From: Phil1 sp964612925
Lineage (GTDB): Bacteria; Bacillota; Clostridia; Christensenellales; CAG-138
Reading direction: 5' to 3'
DNA: 64,000 nucleotides
Assembly: GCA_964612925.1 (NCBI GenBank)
Contig: CAZTFU010000001.1
Location: forward strand, 62,001-126,000
Under the pieces are notes generated by a model that ran no database searches, was not told the origin of the DNA, and worked only from the letters and a program-made list of their open reading frames with translations. The translations under genes and the position numbers were made by a program. Positions 51,595-60,466 of the stretch are shown here, piece by piece (the stretch's first letter is position 1; each line of letters starts with the position of its first letter).

Positions 51595-53619
51595 TTAGAA
51601 GTCAACACCCTGTACAAGACCCTGTGCGGTCAGCTCTGCGATCTTGGCAATACGCTCTTCTTCCCACTTGGCATAAGCTTCGTAGTATTCTTCGGTGCTG
51701 ATACCGTCGGTGTAGATGTACTGATACTTATAACGGCCATCGGAACCGCCGAATGCGGCGTACTGGCTTTCAAACGGCATGAGGGAGGAACCGAGGTAAC
51801 CGGTGCCGGCTCTCATGTAAGGAATGGCCAGAACCTGCTCATTGCAGAAGAAGTTTTCGGCCTCGGCAAAGAGGGTGTAACGCTTCAGCAGATCGGTGGT
51901 TTCTGCGGCAGCGGCGTCAACCATCTGATCGTATACGATGTTGTAGTAGTACTTGCCGTCCTTGGCCTGATAAGCACCTTCAACGTACTCATCGGAAACC
52001 TCGGAAAGACCTTCGCACATGAAGTTCCAGTTACGGCGATCTGCACCTTCAACGGTGAAGGGGCTGGTCTGGGTCAGAGGATCGCCGTAGTCAGGATACC
52101 AGGTGTTGAAGCAAAGGCTGAACTTACCGGCACGGAATACGTTATCAACAAATCCGTCATCGGCATAGCCTTCAATAACAACGTCAACATATTCGCTACC
52201 GAGGTTGCGTTCGAGGCACTGCTCGATAACCTGGGAACGGTTGGTATCGTTGGTGGAGCTGGTGTAGTAGGGGATGTAGATTATGATCGGGAAGGTGCAG
52301 CCGGCAGCCTCAAGCTCGGGGATAGCAGCCTCAAGGTACTGCTGAGCCAGTTCGACATTATAGGTATCGGAGGAGGCAAATTCGGCAATGGGCTCGAGAT
52401 CGAGGTAATCGCCCTCTGCGGTGATCTGGAAGTCGCGGCAGGTCATGGTGTTCTGCACGTGAGCTTCAGCGTTATGGGGTTCGTTTACTTCGGCAACGGC
52501 AATCTTGTCGAATGCATGGAGCAGAGCCTTACGGAAGTTCAGGTTGTTGACTGCGATCTTCCAGTTTTCAGGCTGATACTTCTCATCGAAGTTGGGCCAG
52601 AAGTTGATGTAATACAGATAGGTGGTGTAGCTCGGACGGCTCGGACGAATCATCGCGGCCTTTTCGGGATCGGCCAGCCACTCGTCAATCTGCTCGTTGG
52701 GAACGTCGCAGTAGTTGACTTCACCGCGCAGATACATTTCGGGTTCAACAGTGCTTGCTTCAGCATTGTAGATCTCGGTGATCTTGGTGATGTGCATGTT
52801 CTCCATATCCCAGTAGGTGGGGTTGAGCTCGGAAACAATAATGGAGGAAGGCTCGTACTCGGTCATTATGAACTCGCCGCAGTAGAGGCGGGTGGTATGG
52901 TCGGTACCGAAGTCATCACCCATTTCCTCGAGGAACTGAGCGTTTACGGGGATGAAGTTGTTGTAGGTAAGGGTGGAAAGGAAGTAGGGGATGGGGCTCT
53001 CAAGGGTGTACTCAAGAGTGTAAGTATCCAAAGCCTTTACGCCGACGGTGGAGAAGTCAGCATCCTCACCGTTAAGGGCTGCATAGTAGTAGCTTTCCGC
53101 ACCGGCAAGGGTGAACAGAAGGTCGGCTACCAGAGAACCGTTTGCAGGGTCAAGTATGTACTTGGCACTGGTAACGAAGTCCTCGGCAGTCAGTTCGGCA
53201 TATTCCTGCTTGTCATAGGTCATCCACTTTACGCCTTCACGAATTTTGAAGGTCCAGACATAACCGTCATCGGAACGGGTCCAGCTTTCGGCAAGGCAGT
53301 CATTGCAAATGCCGTAGTTATCGTACTCAACAAGAGTATCGATATACATTGCGGGGTTGCTAGAAGAAGTGATGAGGTAGTTCCAGTTGCTGATGTCATC
53401 GCTGAAAAGGTAGGTAAGCTCGGTTTCATCGCTTACCTGACGATCATCACCGGTGTATTCGGTCTGGATCTGGGAGTTGTCGCCGCCCTGAGTGTCTACT
53501 TGGGCAGTAGGAGCGGGATCATCCTGATCGTTTGTAACATCATTCTGACAGCCGACAAATGCGCTAAGCACCATGACGACCAACAGAAGCAATGCTACGG
53601 TCTTTTTCATGTTCTTCAT
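51595..53619 (-). CDS. Oligopeptide-binding lipoprotein (SBP family 5, OppA type)
   Basis: 674 residues. Lipoprotein signal with lipobox SAFVGC (Cys about 24), then an acidic/Gln linker and the family-5 solute-binding fold: ELTYLFSDDISNWNYLITSS, VWTFKIREGVKWMTYDKQEYAELTAEDFVTS (about 125-155), and a late ligand-site FNTWYPDYGDPLTQTSPFT block (about 510-530). It sits on the outer face of the membrane and hands peptides to OppBC. It is longer than many OppA (about 540) because of insertions in the C-terminal lobe. AGGAGG is 5 bases before ATG 53619. Confidence 0.95.
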   Translation of the reverse strand: MKNMKKTVALLLLVVMVLSAFVGCQNDVTNDQDDPAPTAQVDTQGGDNSQIQTEYTGDDRQVSDETELTYLFSDDISNWNYLITSSSNPAMYIDTLVEYDNYGICNDCLAESWTRSDDGYVWTFKIREGVKWMTYDKQEYAELTAEDFVTSAKYILDPANGSLVADLLFTLAGAESYYYAALNGEDADFSTVGVKALDTYTLEYTLESPIPYFLSTLTYNNFIPVNAQFLEEMGDDFGTDHTTRLYCGEFIMTEYEPSSIIVSELNPTYWDMENMHITKITEIYNAEASTVEPEMYLRGEVNYCDVPNEQIDEWLADPEKAAMIRPSRPSYTTYLYYINFWPNFDEKYQPENWKIAVNNLNFRKALLHAFDKIAVAEVNEPHNAEAHVQNTMTCRDFQITAEGDYLDLEPIAEFASSDTYNVELAQQYLEAAIPELEAAGCTFPIIIYIPYYTSSTNDTNRSQVIEQCLERNLGSEYVDVVIEGYADDGFVDNVFRAGKFSLCFNTWYPDYGDPLTQTSPFTVEGADRRNWNFMCEGLSEVSDEYVEGAYQAKDGKYYYNIVYDQMVDAAAAETTDLLKRYTLFAEAENFFCNEQVLAIPYMRAGTGYLGSSLMPFESQYAAFGGSDGRYKYQYIYTDGISTEEYYEAYAKWEEERIAKIAELTAQGLVQGVDF

Positions 53620-53905
53620 GATTTCCTCCTAATAAGGTTTTATTTATAATAAGTAAACGCCGCAGTCAACATTTACCTATTAACTTAATTAGGCAGCAGA
53701 ATAATATTGAACCAAAACCTTTTGATCGGTTACTGCTGCGAATACGTTGATGCGATGATCAACGACCGATTCAAAATTGATTAAGGCAAACTCGGCAGCA
53801 TCAAAAGCATAAAGCTTACCGTTATTATGCATATTCGGCGCGGTTGAAACATTATCGGCACGGGATACACTCTGCGGACAATATTCGTCCCCGACTTTGA
53901 CATAA
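53620..53905 (-). other. Long 5' leader of oppA
   Basis: About 280 nt separate the predicted promoter from oppA. The leader contains an open frame (53689-53934, 81 codons from a TTG, or 48 from an ATG) with no ribosome site and no recognisable family; I do not call it a gene. No known riboswitch or T-box consensus is apparent. Confidence 0.4.
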
Positions 53906-53934
53906 ATTATAGCCGCGTTTGTTATTGTATACAA
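53906..53934 (-). promoter_or_regulatory. Promoter of the opp operon
   Basis: Minus strand: TTGTAT, 17-base spacer, TATAAT. Confidence 0.65.
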
Positions 53935-54004
53935 GTCTACAAATGCTTTTCTAACTTTTTCTTAACGCCGCATAACGGGAAATGAATAAATTGGACATGC
54001 CGTA

Positions 54005-54033
54005 TTCACTTTTGTCGGATTTGAATATATAAT
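54005..54033 (+). promoter_or_regulatory. Promoter of the two-component pair
   Basis: TTCACT, 17-base spacer, TATAAT, about 30 bases before the kinase start. Confidence 0.55.
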
Positions 54034-54062
54034 GAATGTAATCGCCAAAAGGAGCGTAACGG

Positions 54063-55601
54063 ATGATAAACTGGCTGCGTACAATGGTGGCATATATATG
54101 GAACAACAAGAACCGCCGTATAACAACGATATTTATTCTGGCGGATGTTGTTGGGTTGCATTTTGCGCTGAACGTGTTTGACTCCGCAAATGCGGCAATA
54201 ATAGCGGCCTGCGTTATGGCCTACGCCGTATCCACCATAACAAGAGAGCATTACTTAACGCTTGGCGCTTCCTGCATTGCCGCAATGCAGATATTGCTTA
54301 TACTGCTTTTACAGCCCACGTTAAAAATGCCGATTGCGAACACGGGACTTGTGCTGTTGGCATCGGTGGTATATATACTGCTTATGATGTCCATGATAAC
54401 TAATATTCAGCAGCAGGAATACTATTCCACCGTTGAAGCGGACAGGCAGATACTGTATAAGCAGCTTATGAATGCACTGCTGAAGGCCCGCGGGCTTGAT
54501 AACATATATGGTTGCATAATAAACGCGATAAGCGAGCTTTACGGCCGTTCGGCCGCGGTGTTCAGTTATTCTGGGGACGAATTCGTGTGCGTTTGCCGCG
54601 AACCGCTCGGCCTTATTCTGTATCAGGATGAACTAAAGGCTGCAAAATGTGCATATGACACGGGGCGTATCATGGGCAGGTTCGGGAACGGCTGTGATTA
54701 TTCCTCATTTATGCTTATACCGATAAAATCGTTTGACAAGGTGCTTGCGGTAGTGGGAATAATGTTTGCTGACGAGGATGAGCTTGACTACAAAACAAAC
54801 AGGGAAATAACAGAGCTTATTGCGCAATCGGCAAAGCCGCTTGAATATCAACTCCTTGCAGATGAACAGCAGCGAATAATAATAGAAAACGAGCGTGAAA
54901 GCATAAGGGCGAACCTCCTCCGCGCCATGTCGCATGATATTCGCTCACCGCTTACGGGAATAATGAGTGCAAGCTCGACAATACTTCAATCGGGCGATCT
55001 TATAAGCGATGATGCCAAGGAGAAACTTCTTATTAATATTCATGAGGAGGCTGAATGGCTTACCCACATGGTCGAAAACCTTCTCTCGATAACCCGCGTG
55101 AACGGTTCAATGACGCCGATAAAGAAATCGCTGGAGCTTGTTGAAGACATATTGGGAGAGGTGCAAAAGCGTTGCCAAACAAGGTTCCCGCAGGTGGAGC
55201 TTAACATAATCAGCCCCGATGAACCGCTTGTGGTGCCGATGGATGCAACGCTTATAATTCAAGTGCTTATGAACCTTATCGAAAACGCCGTAAAGTATTG
55301 CGGCGGCTGCAATTATATAGAGGTAACGGTTCGCCTTGAAAACGAAAATGCCGTTTTTACCGTAAGAGATTACGGAATCGGCCTATCGGCCGAAACCAAG
55401 GATAAGTTGTTTTCACCCATCGAACACACTGATGCCGATATATCGCACGGCTTAGGTATAGGCTTATCAATATGCAAAAGCGTTATTCGCGCCCACGGCG
55501 GGGAGATAAAGGGAGAGAACGGTCCCGAATGCGGCGCGTTGTTTACATTTACATTACCGTTGGAGGATATAAACAATGAACAGAACAATCCTGATTGTTG
55601 A
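54063..55601 (+). CDS. KdpD-like sensor histidine kinase
   Basis: 512 residues. Four N-terminal helices (about 20-125) with very short loops, a coiled linker, a GAF-like domain (about 140-270), then HisKA with the phospho-His in LLRAMSHDIRSPLTGIM (His about 290) and HATPase_c with NLIENAVKYCGG (N box, about 404), DYGIGL (G1) and GLGIGLSICKSVIRAHGG (G2). The four-helix bundle plus GAF and SHDIRSPL resembles the C-terminal half of KdpD, but the KdpD nucleotide/USP region is absent. No kdpFABC is nearby. AAAGGAG precedes ATG. Signal unknown. Confidence 0.88.
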   Translation: MINWLRTMVAYIWNNKNRRITTIFILADVVGLHFALNVFDSANAAIIAACVMAYAVSTITREHYLTLGASCIAAMQILLILLLQPTLKMPIANTGLVLLASVVYILLMMSMITNIQQQEYYSTVEADRQILYKQLMNALLKARGLDNIYGCIINAISELYGRSAAVFSYSGDEFVCVCREPLGLILYQDELKAAKCAYDTGRIMGRFGNGCDYSSFMLIPIKSFDKVLAVVGIMFADEDELDYKTNREITELIAQSAKPLEYQLLADEQQRIIIENERESIRANLLRAMSHDIRSPLTGIMSASSTILQSGDLISDDAKEKLLINIHEEAEWLTHMVENLLSITRVNGSMTPIKKSLELVEDILGEVQKRCQTRFPQVELNIISPDEPLVVPMDATLIIQVLMNLIENAVKYCGGCNYIEVTVRLENENAVFTVRDYGIGLSAETKDKLFSPIEHTDADISHGLGIGLSICKSVIRAHGGEIKGENGPECGALFTFTLPLEDINNEQNNPDC

Positions 55602-56292
55602 AGATGACAACTATATTTCAACTATACTCAAATCGTTGCTTGAGGCAAATGATTACCGCGTGCTTTTGGCGGAAACGGGACAGGGTGCACTGCATATGGC
55701 AGCGTCACATGTGCCGGAAGTGGTGCTGCTTGATTTGGGTCTACCGGATATGGATGGAATACAGGTGCTCAGAATGCTACGTCAATGGTATGAGGGGCCT
55801 ATTGTTGTCGTGTCCGCGCGCAGTCAGGTTGAAGAAAAAGTCAAGGCACTCGATATGGGTGCGAACGATTATATAAATAAACCCTTCAGCGCACCTGAGC
55901 TGCTCGCACGGATAAGGGTAGCGTTGAGGCAAAACGTAAAGATGACAAATTCCGGATCATCGGACAGATATAGGGTTGGTGACCTAATGGTTGATTTTCA
56001 AAGCATGCATGTATATGTGTGTGGGAGGGAGATCCACCTGACCCGCCTTGAGTACCGCATTGTTGAGCTGCTTGCACGCACGCCCGGCAAGGTGCTTACA
56101 CATGACTATATCATTCAGAGCGTGTGGGGGCCGCATGCCAAATCGGACAATAATCTTATACTGCGCGTGAACATTGCCAACATTCGCCGCAAAATAGAGA
56201 AGGATCATAATGCTCCGCGCTATATTCTGGCGGAAATAGGCGTTGGCTACAGAATGGCTGACAGTGACAGCTTTGATATGGACGGTGAATGA
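55576..56292 (+). CDS. KdpE/OmpR-family response regulator
   Basis: 238 residues, starting 26 bases before the kinase stop, with GGAGG inside the kinase gene. The receiver domain has EDDNYI (acidic pocket), phospho-acceptor Asp53 in LLDLGLPD, VSARSQ and Lys in NKPF. The C-terminal winged helix (about 130-230) has LTRLEYRIVELLARTPGKVLTHDYIIQSVWG, VNIANIRRKIEKD and YILAEIGVGYRM, close to KdpE. Targets unknown; the carboxypeptidase gene 150 bases on is one candidate. Confidence 0.94.
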   Translation: MNRTILIVEDDNYISTILKSLLEANDYRVLLAETGQGALHMAASHVPEVVLLDLGLPDMDGIQVLRMLRQWYEGPIVVVSARSQVEEKVKALDMGANDYINKPFSAPELLARIRVALRQNVKMTNSGSSDRYRVGDLMVDFQSMHVYVCGREIHLTRLEYRIVELLARTPGKVLTHDYIIQSVWGPHAKSDNNLILRVNIANIRRKIEKDHNAPRYILAEIGVGYRMADSDSFDMDGE

Positions 56293-56374
56293 ACCAAAGC
56301 TAAAGTCGAAGCGTTGAAGTTAAAGTAGGGTTAAGAAAACGCAACGTTACTTGTCTTTGATGCAAAAGAATTAT

Positions 56375-56404
56375 ACAATACTTTGTATATAATGATCGTA
56401 TTGT
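56375..56404 (+). promoter_or_regulatory. Promoter region of the carboxypeptidase gene with an inverted repeat
   Basis: TATAAT at 56388-56393 is flanked by ACAATAC (56375-56381) and GTATTGT (56398-56404), an inverted repeat spanning the -10. It could be an operator. No good -35 at the right distance. Confidence 0.35.
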
Positions 56405-56446
56405 ATCTACAATGCGCATATAAAAAAGAAACGGATAGGAGAGAGT

Positions 56447-57814
56447 ATGAAAACGGTAACTCAATGGAAAAAACTTGTTGCTTTTATGCTGTGCATGGCA
56501 ATGCTTTTCTGCTGCACGCTCAGCCTTGCCGACCAAGGTGACGTGGCCAACGAAGAGGGTGCAAGCGATAATGCCGCAGCAGTCGATGAAGTCAAGGAAG
56601 ACGTAACGGTTGAGCTGGATGACGCAAGAATGGCTATCCTTTACGAGGAAACCACAGACACAATACTGTTCGAAAAGGATGCGGACGCTCATAATGCTCC
56701 CGCGAGCATGACCAAGGTAATGACCGCCGTTCTTGTTATTGAGTCGGGTATCGACTTGAACAGTATAGTTACCGTTCCGGAAGATGCGGTTTCGGCAAAG
56801 TACTGTTCATGGATGGATACAGACCATCTTATAGCGGGCGAGGAAGTAAAGGTTTTTGATTTGATGAAATACCTGCTTATTCCTTCGGGTAATGAGGCTG
56901 CAACCACCCTTGCCATGTGCGTGGCGGATGATATACCGACGTTCATCGACATGATGAATGAAAAAGCCGCCGAGCTTGGTATGACCGAAACTCATTATGA
57001 GGATCCGCATGGACTTTCTTCGGATTCTTATATAAGCGCACGGGATATGCTGACGCTCAGCCAATATGCAATGCAGCTCCCGACTTTCCGTAACATAGTT
57101 AAAATGAAGGGCGGTTCACTTCCCATATCGAATAAGCGTCAAAGCCCGCTGACCTATTCCACTACCAACTGCGTAATGGATCCCGGCGGTGTTCCCGAAT
57201 ATAAAACCGATTATGCTTCGAGCGTTATAGGCATAAAAACCGGCTCCACACCTGCGGCGGGTAAAAACCTGTCCTGCTGTATGGTGAAGGATGATCTGAC
57301 CTTTTACAGCGTAGTAATGCATTGCGGTGCAACGCTTTCGGGCACAAGGACGCTTTCCTACCACTATCTTGAAACGATAAAGTTGCTTGATTTTGCTCAA
57401 CTGTTTGAAAAACAGGGCTACGCCGCAGGTGACGTAGTTACCGAACAGAAGCTTTGGGGGAATTTGTATGGTGATGCAGTGCAGCTTAGTGCAAAGGATG
57501 ATGTTTATATTCTCGGACTTGAGGGCATTGAGCTTGTTCCCGAAATAGTGCTTGATGATATTGGCGACTCCGTAAAAGAAGGCGATGTTGTCGGCCGTGC
57601 GATACTGCGTGACAGGTTCGGCAATGAACGCGAAACGGAGCTTGTTGCCGTTACGGATGCCGAAAAGGACATGACTACGTTGTTCCTTATAATAGGCGGT
57701 GCGGTGGTGCTTGTTGCGCTCATAGTGGTAGCTGTGATAGTTTCACGTAAGAAGGCCGCTAAAAGCAAGACGAACGACGAAACCGAAAGCAACAACGAAG
57801 CGCAGGCCGAATAA
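56447..57814 (+). CDS. D-alanyl-D-alanine carboxypeptidase (peptidase S11, DacF/DacA type)
   Basis: 455 residues. Signal peptide 1-28, acidic linker, then the penicillin-binding S11 domain with SxxK in APASMTKVMTAV (Ser87, Lys90), SxN in IPSGNEAATTLAM (about 146-148) and KTG in GIKTGSTPAAGKN (about 263-265). A C-terminal PBP5-type beta domain (about 310-400) and a membrane helix (about 405-428) with a basic, then acidic tail anchor it outside the cell. It trims the terminal D-Ala from peptidoglycan stem peptides; in spore formers some paralogues act on cortex. Which one this is cannot be told. Confidence 0.94.
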   Translation: MKTVTQWKKLVAFMLCMAMLFCCTLSLADQGDVANEEGASDNAAAVDEVKEDVTVELDDARMAILYEETTDTILFEKDADAHNAPASMTKVMTAVLVIESGIDLNSIVTVPEDAVSAKYCSWMDTDHLIAGEEVKVFDLMKYLLIPSGNEAATTLAMCVADDIPTFIDMMNEKAAELGMTETHYEDPHGLSSDSYISARDMLTLSQYAMQLPTFRNIVKMKGGSLPISNKRQSPLTYSTTNCVMDPGGVPEYKTDYASSVIGIKTGSTPAAGKNLSCCMVKDDLTFYSVVMHCGATLSGTRTLSYHYLETIKLLDFAQLFEKQGYAAGDVVTEQKLWGNLYGDAVQLSAKDDVYILGLEGIELVPEIVLDDIGDSVKEGDVVGRAILRDRFGNERETELVAVTDAEKDMTTLFLIIGGAVVLVALIVVAVIVSRKKAAKSKTNDETESNNEAQAE

Positions 57815-57834
57815 CCGGCAGGTAAGGTGAAAAC

Positions 57835-57868
57835 ACAGGCGTCCTATTGTATGGGGCGCCTGTTTTAT
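57835..57868 (+). terminator. Terminator of the carboxypeptidase gene
   Basis: Stem ACAGGCG / CGCCTGT extended by inner CC / GG, followed by TTTATAG. Confidence 0.7.
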
Positions 57869-57878
57869 AGGCAGAAAA

Positions 57879-57907
57879 TTGACGATTCCGACATGATGAT
57901 ATATAAT
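57879..57907 (+). promoter_or_regulatory. Sigma-A promoter of glmM
   Basis: TTGACG, 17-base spacer, TATAAT; near-consensus. Confidence 0.85.
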
Positions 57908-57966
57908 ATTTCGGTAATATATATTAAATGAAACGGCGCATATGCGCTTTTGAGAGGGAGAATATT

Positions 57967-59319
57967 ATGGGAAGAATGTTTGGTACTGACGGTGTAAGGG
58001 GCGTGGCGAATGCAGACCTTAGCTGTGAACTTGCCATGAAAATCGGAGCGGCAGGCGCATATGTGCTTACAAGCGTGCATAATCCGCGCATACTTGTCGG
58101 ACAGGACACAAGAAAATCCGGCGATATGCTTGCGTGCGCGTTATCTGCGGGCATATGCTCCATTGGCGGTGACGTTATAAACGTTGGTGTGTTGCCAACG
58201 CCCGCAATGGCCTACCTTGCAAGAAAGTATTCTGCGGATGCGGCGGTTATGATAAGTGCATCGCATAATACGATGGAATACAACGGTATAAAATGGTTTG
58301 ACGGCGAAGGATATAAGCTTTCCGATGAGCTTGAGGACAGGATAGAGGCCATAGTAAAGGGAGAAGAAACGCCTGAAAAGCCGATAGGCAGTCGCGTGGG
58401 CAGTTGCCTTAGCGCCCCAAGAGCCGTTGAAGAATACAAGGAATTTTTGAAGTCTACCGCAACACAAAGCTTTGAAGGCATGACTATAGTGCTTGATTGT
58501 GCAAACGGTTCGGCTTCAGGCATAGCGAGAGAGGTTTTCAGCGAGCTTGGCGCAAGCGTTATATCGTGGGCAGACGAACCCGACGGGTGCAATATAAACG
58601 ATCTTTGCGGCTCCACGCACCCCGAAAGTCTGCAAAAGCTTATGACGGAGCGAATGGCGGATGCGGGCTTTGCATTCGATGGAGATGCGGATAGAGTTAT
58701 AGCCGCCGATGAAATGGGAAGCATTGTTGACGGCGACAGGATAATGGGTATCTGTGCAAAAAGCTTGAAGGAAAGCGGAAAACTAAAGGATGATACACTT
58801 GTTGTAACGGTTATGTCAAACCTTGGTTTGAAGCTTAGAATGAAGGAACTTGGAATAAAGATTGAAGAAACCGCCGTGGGCGACAGGTATATACTTGAAC
58901 GCATGAGGCAAAAGGGCTTTTGCTTTGGCGGCGAGCAATCGGGTCATATCATTTTCTATGATATGAACACCACGGGCGACGGTATACTGAGCGCGATACA
59001 GGTGATGAACATTCTTGCGGGCACAAAAAAGCGCTTTTCTCAGCTTGCAGACGAGGTGCCGATACTGCCTCAGGTGATGCTGAATGTAATGGTTGAGCCA
59101 AAGGATAAGCAGGCAGCATTGACCGATGCCGACTTTGCGGAGAGCATTCGAAACGTCGAAAAGCAACTTGAGAGAAGCGGGCGTGTGCTTGTGCGAGCAA
59201 GCGGCACGGAGCCGCTGATAAGGATAATGCTTGAGGGTAAAAGCGAGGAACAAATCACTGTATTTGCGTACAGCCTTGCAGAGGTGCTTGAAAGCAAATA
59301 CGGCGGAAGAATAAAGTAA
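57967..59319 (+). CDS. glmM: Phosphoglucosamine mutase
   Basis: 450 residues from ATG 57967 (MGRMFGTDGVRGVAN), after GAGGGAG; 13 upstream codons in frame are excluded. The phosphohexomutase motifs are present: VMISASHNTMEYNGIKWF with the phospho-Ser (about 99), FAFDGDADRVIAADE (metal loop, about 238-252), GGEQSGHIIF (sugar specificity) and RASGTEPLIRIMLEG (phosphate site). It turns glucosamine-6-P into glucosamine-1-P for UDP-GlcNAc and peptidoglycan. Own promoter; next to the carboxypeptidase, a functional neighbour. Confidence 0.97.
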   Translation: MGRMFGTDGVRGVANADLSCELAMKIGAAGAYVLTSVHNPRILVGQDTRKSGDMLACALSAGICSIGGDVINVGVLPTPAMAYLARKYSADAAVMISASHNTMEYNGIKWFDGEGYKLSDELEDRIEAIVKGEETPEKPIGSRVGSCLSAPRAVEEYKEFLKSTATQSFEGMTIVLDCANGSASGIAREVFSELGASVISWADEPDGCNINDLCGSTHPESLQKLMTERMADAGFAFDGDADRVIAADEMGSIVDGDRIMGICAKSLKESGKLKDDTLVVTVMSNLGLKLRMKELGIKIEETAVGDRYILERMRQKGFCFGGEQSGHIIFYDMNTTGDGILSAIQVMNILAGTKKRFSQLADEVPILPQVMLNVMVEPKDKQAALTDADFAESIRNVEKQLERSGRVLVRASGTEPLIRIMLEGKSEEQITVFAYSLAEVLESKYGGRIK

Positions 59320-59324
59320 ACGTA

Positions 59325-59353
59325 TTTACTTTTTGCATAAACAGTGATAATAT
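59325..59353 (+). promoter_or_regulatory. Predicted promoter of the B12-riboswitch operon
   Basis: TTTACT, 17-base spacer, TAATAT, starting six bases after the glmM stop and ending 17 bases before the riboswitch. Confidence 0.5.
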
Positions 59354-59370
59354 AAGTATTGAATTAAATA

Positions 59371-59556
59371 GACTTTCATGTTCTGCTCCTTTTTGGGGCA
59401 GCTAAGAGGGAAGCAGGTTAAAGGCCTGCGCGGTCCCGCCGCTGTATGCGTGGAGCATTTGTTATTTGCCGATAAACGGCAAAGTCACTGAGGTAAAACT
59501 TGGGAAGGCATAGCAATGTGCGATGAAACGTGAGCCAGAAGACCTGCTTGAAAGTT
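59371..59556 (+). ncRNA. Cobalamin (adenosylcobalamin-type) riboswitch
   Basis: About 186 nt with the full set of landmarks: closing stem ACTTTCA / TGAAAGT; the GGGAAGCAGGT segment, then CCTGCGCGGTCCCGCCGCTGT (split: GCGGTCCCGCC core); AAGTCACTG and CTTGGGAAGGC in the second half; and the B12 box GAGCCAGAAGACCTGC at 59532-59547. The only gene downstream on this strand is the DUF4430 operon. A terminator follows, so B12 binding is expected to switch transcription off. Confidence 0.95.
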
Positions 59557-59605
59557 CGCCTTACCACGGGTCAATGGTTCAGGGGCGGGGTTATACAATG
59601 TTTTG

Positions 59606-59668
59606 TGTGCCCGAATAGTTTTTTAATGTGCAGAAAAACGGCTGCGGCGATATCGCCGCAGCTATTTT
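59606..59668 (+). terminator. Riboswitch expression platform with terminator
   Basis: A perfect hairpin GCTGCGGCG-ATAT-CGCCGCAGC (59641-59662) followed by TATTTTG is the clearest terminator. A weaker stem ahead of it (CGGG...CCCG followed by AATAGTTTTTT, about 59587-59625) could be an alternative. The lipoprotein start lies 36 bases beyond. Confidence 0.75.
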
Positions 59669-59703
59669 GTGTACAAAAGAATATTGAAAGGAAGGTCGTA
59701 TTT

Positions 59704-60462
59704 ATGAGATTTCGCAGAGTGTTGACGGCACTTATGGCGATATTGATGCTGGTAGCTACAATGGCGGGCTGTAGCGTATTCGGCTCTTCGACACAAAGAA
59801 ATGCGCTGGACGTTGATTACATCGGTGGAGAGGACGAGGGCGAAAACAGGCTGAACGAGTTAAAGGGGCTTGCGGCGCAAAACGCTACTCCTGAGCCTGA
59901 CGGACAATTAAAAACTCCTGCGCCATTAAATCTTGACGATGATGACGATACGGAATCCGTAGGCAAGATACAGGCAGAGGCTAAAGAAAATGCCGATGTT
60001 GCCGCAACGGAGCTGCCGGAACAGACACCTGCTCCGACTGAGAACGGCGAACCGCAGACAAATACTTGCACCATAACCATACGGTGCGATACTGCTGTTG
60101 CCAAAGGAATGCACCTTGAAAAGAAGTGGCAGGGCATAGTACCTGCAAGCGGAGTAATACTGGCGGTAACGACTATGACTTTTGAACCGGGAGATACGGT
60201 ATTTGACGTGATTTGCGATGTGCGCGATAAATTCAAGTTGCATATGGAATACTCCGGGGCAAAGGGCAATGAATACATAGAGGGGATAAACAACCTTTAT
60301 GAGTTTGACGGCGGTAGATGGAGCGGATGGATGTACTGCGTGAACGGATGGTATCCAAACTACGGTTGCGGGCAATACGCCGTTAAAAGCGGTGATGTTA
60401 TCGAGTGGAATTACACTTGCGACCTTGGTAAAGACCTTGGACAAACGTGGATGGCGGGCTAA
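59704..60462 (+). CDS. DUF4430 (transcobalamin-like domain) lipoprotein
   Basis: 252 residues from ATG 59704 after GAAAGGAAGG. Signal with lipobox MAGC (Cys23), then a long flexible linker (about 24-125) rich in Asp, Glu, Pro and Thr (LNLDDDDDTES; PEQTPAPTENG), which would lift the domain off the membrane. The DUF4430 domain (about 128-250) shows CTITIRCDTA, FEPGDTVFDVICDV, YIEGINNLYEFDGGRWSGWMYCVNGWYPNYGCGQYAVKSGDVIEWNYTCDLG (residues about 190-245). DUF4430 is the fold of the C-terminal, B12-binding domain of transcobalamin and intrinsic factor. With the riboswitch directly upstream, a corrinoid-binding surface protein is a reasonable inference; binding is unproven. Confidence 0.9.
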   Translation: MRFRRVLTALMAILMLVATMAGCSVFGSSTQRNALDVDYIGGEDEGENRLNELKGLAAQNATPEPDGQLKTPAPLNLDDDDDTESVGKIQAEAKENADVAATELPEQTPAPTENGEPQTNTCTITIRCDTAVAKGMHLEKKWQGIVPASGVILAVTTMTFEPGDTVFDVICDVRDKFKLHMEYSGAKGNEYIEGINNLYEFDGGRWSGWMYCVNGWYPNYGCGQYAVKSGDVIEWNYTCDLGKDLGQTWMAG

Positions 60463-60466
60463 TGGG

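Noticed and set aside
52459..53649. 396-codon plus-strand frame opposite oppA
   Set aside because: Mirror frame of a GC-biased gene; oppA has signal peptide, lipobox, ribosome site and family motifs.
53689..53934. 81-codon minus-strand frame upstream of oppA as a small gene
   Set aside because: Starts at a TTG that is the -35 of a good promoter, has no ribosome site and resembles nothing I know. Kept only as a note on the leader.
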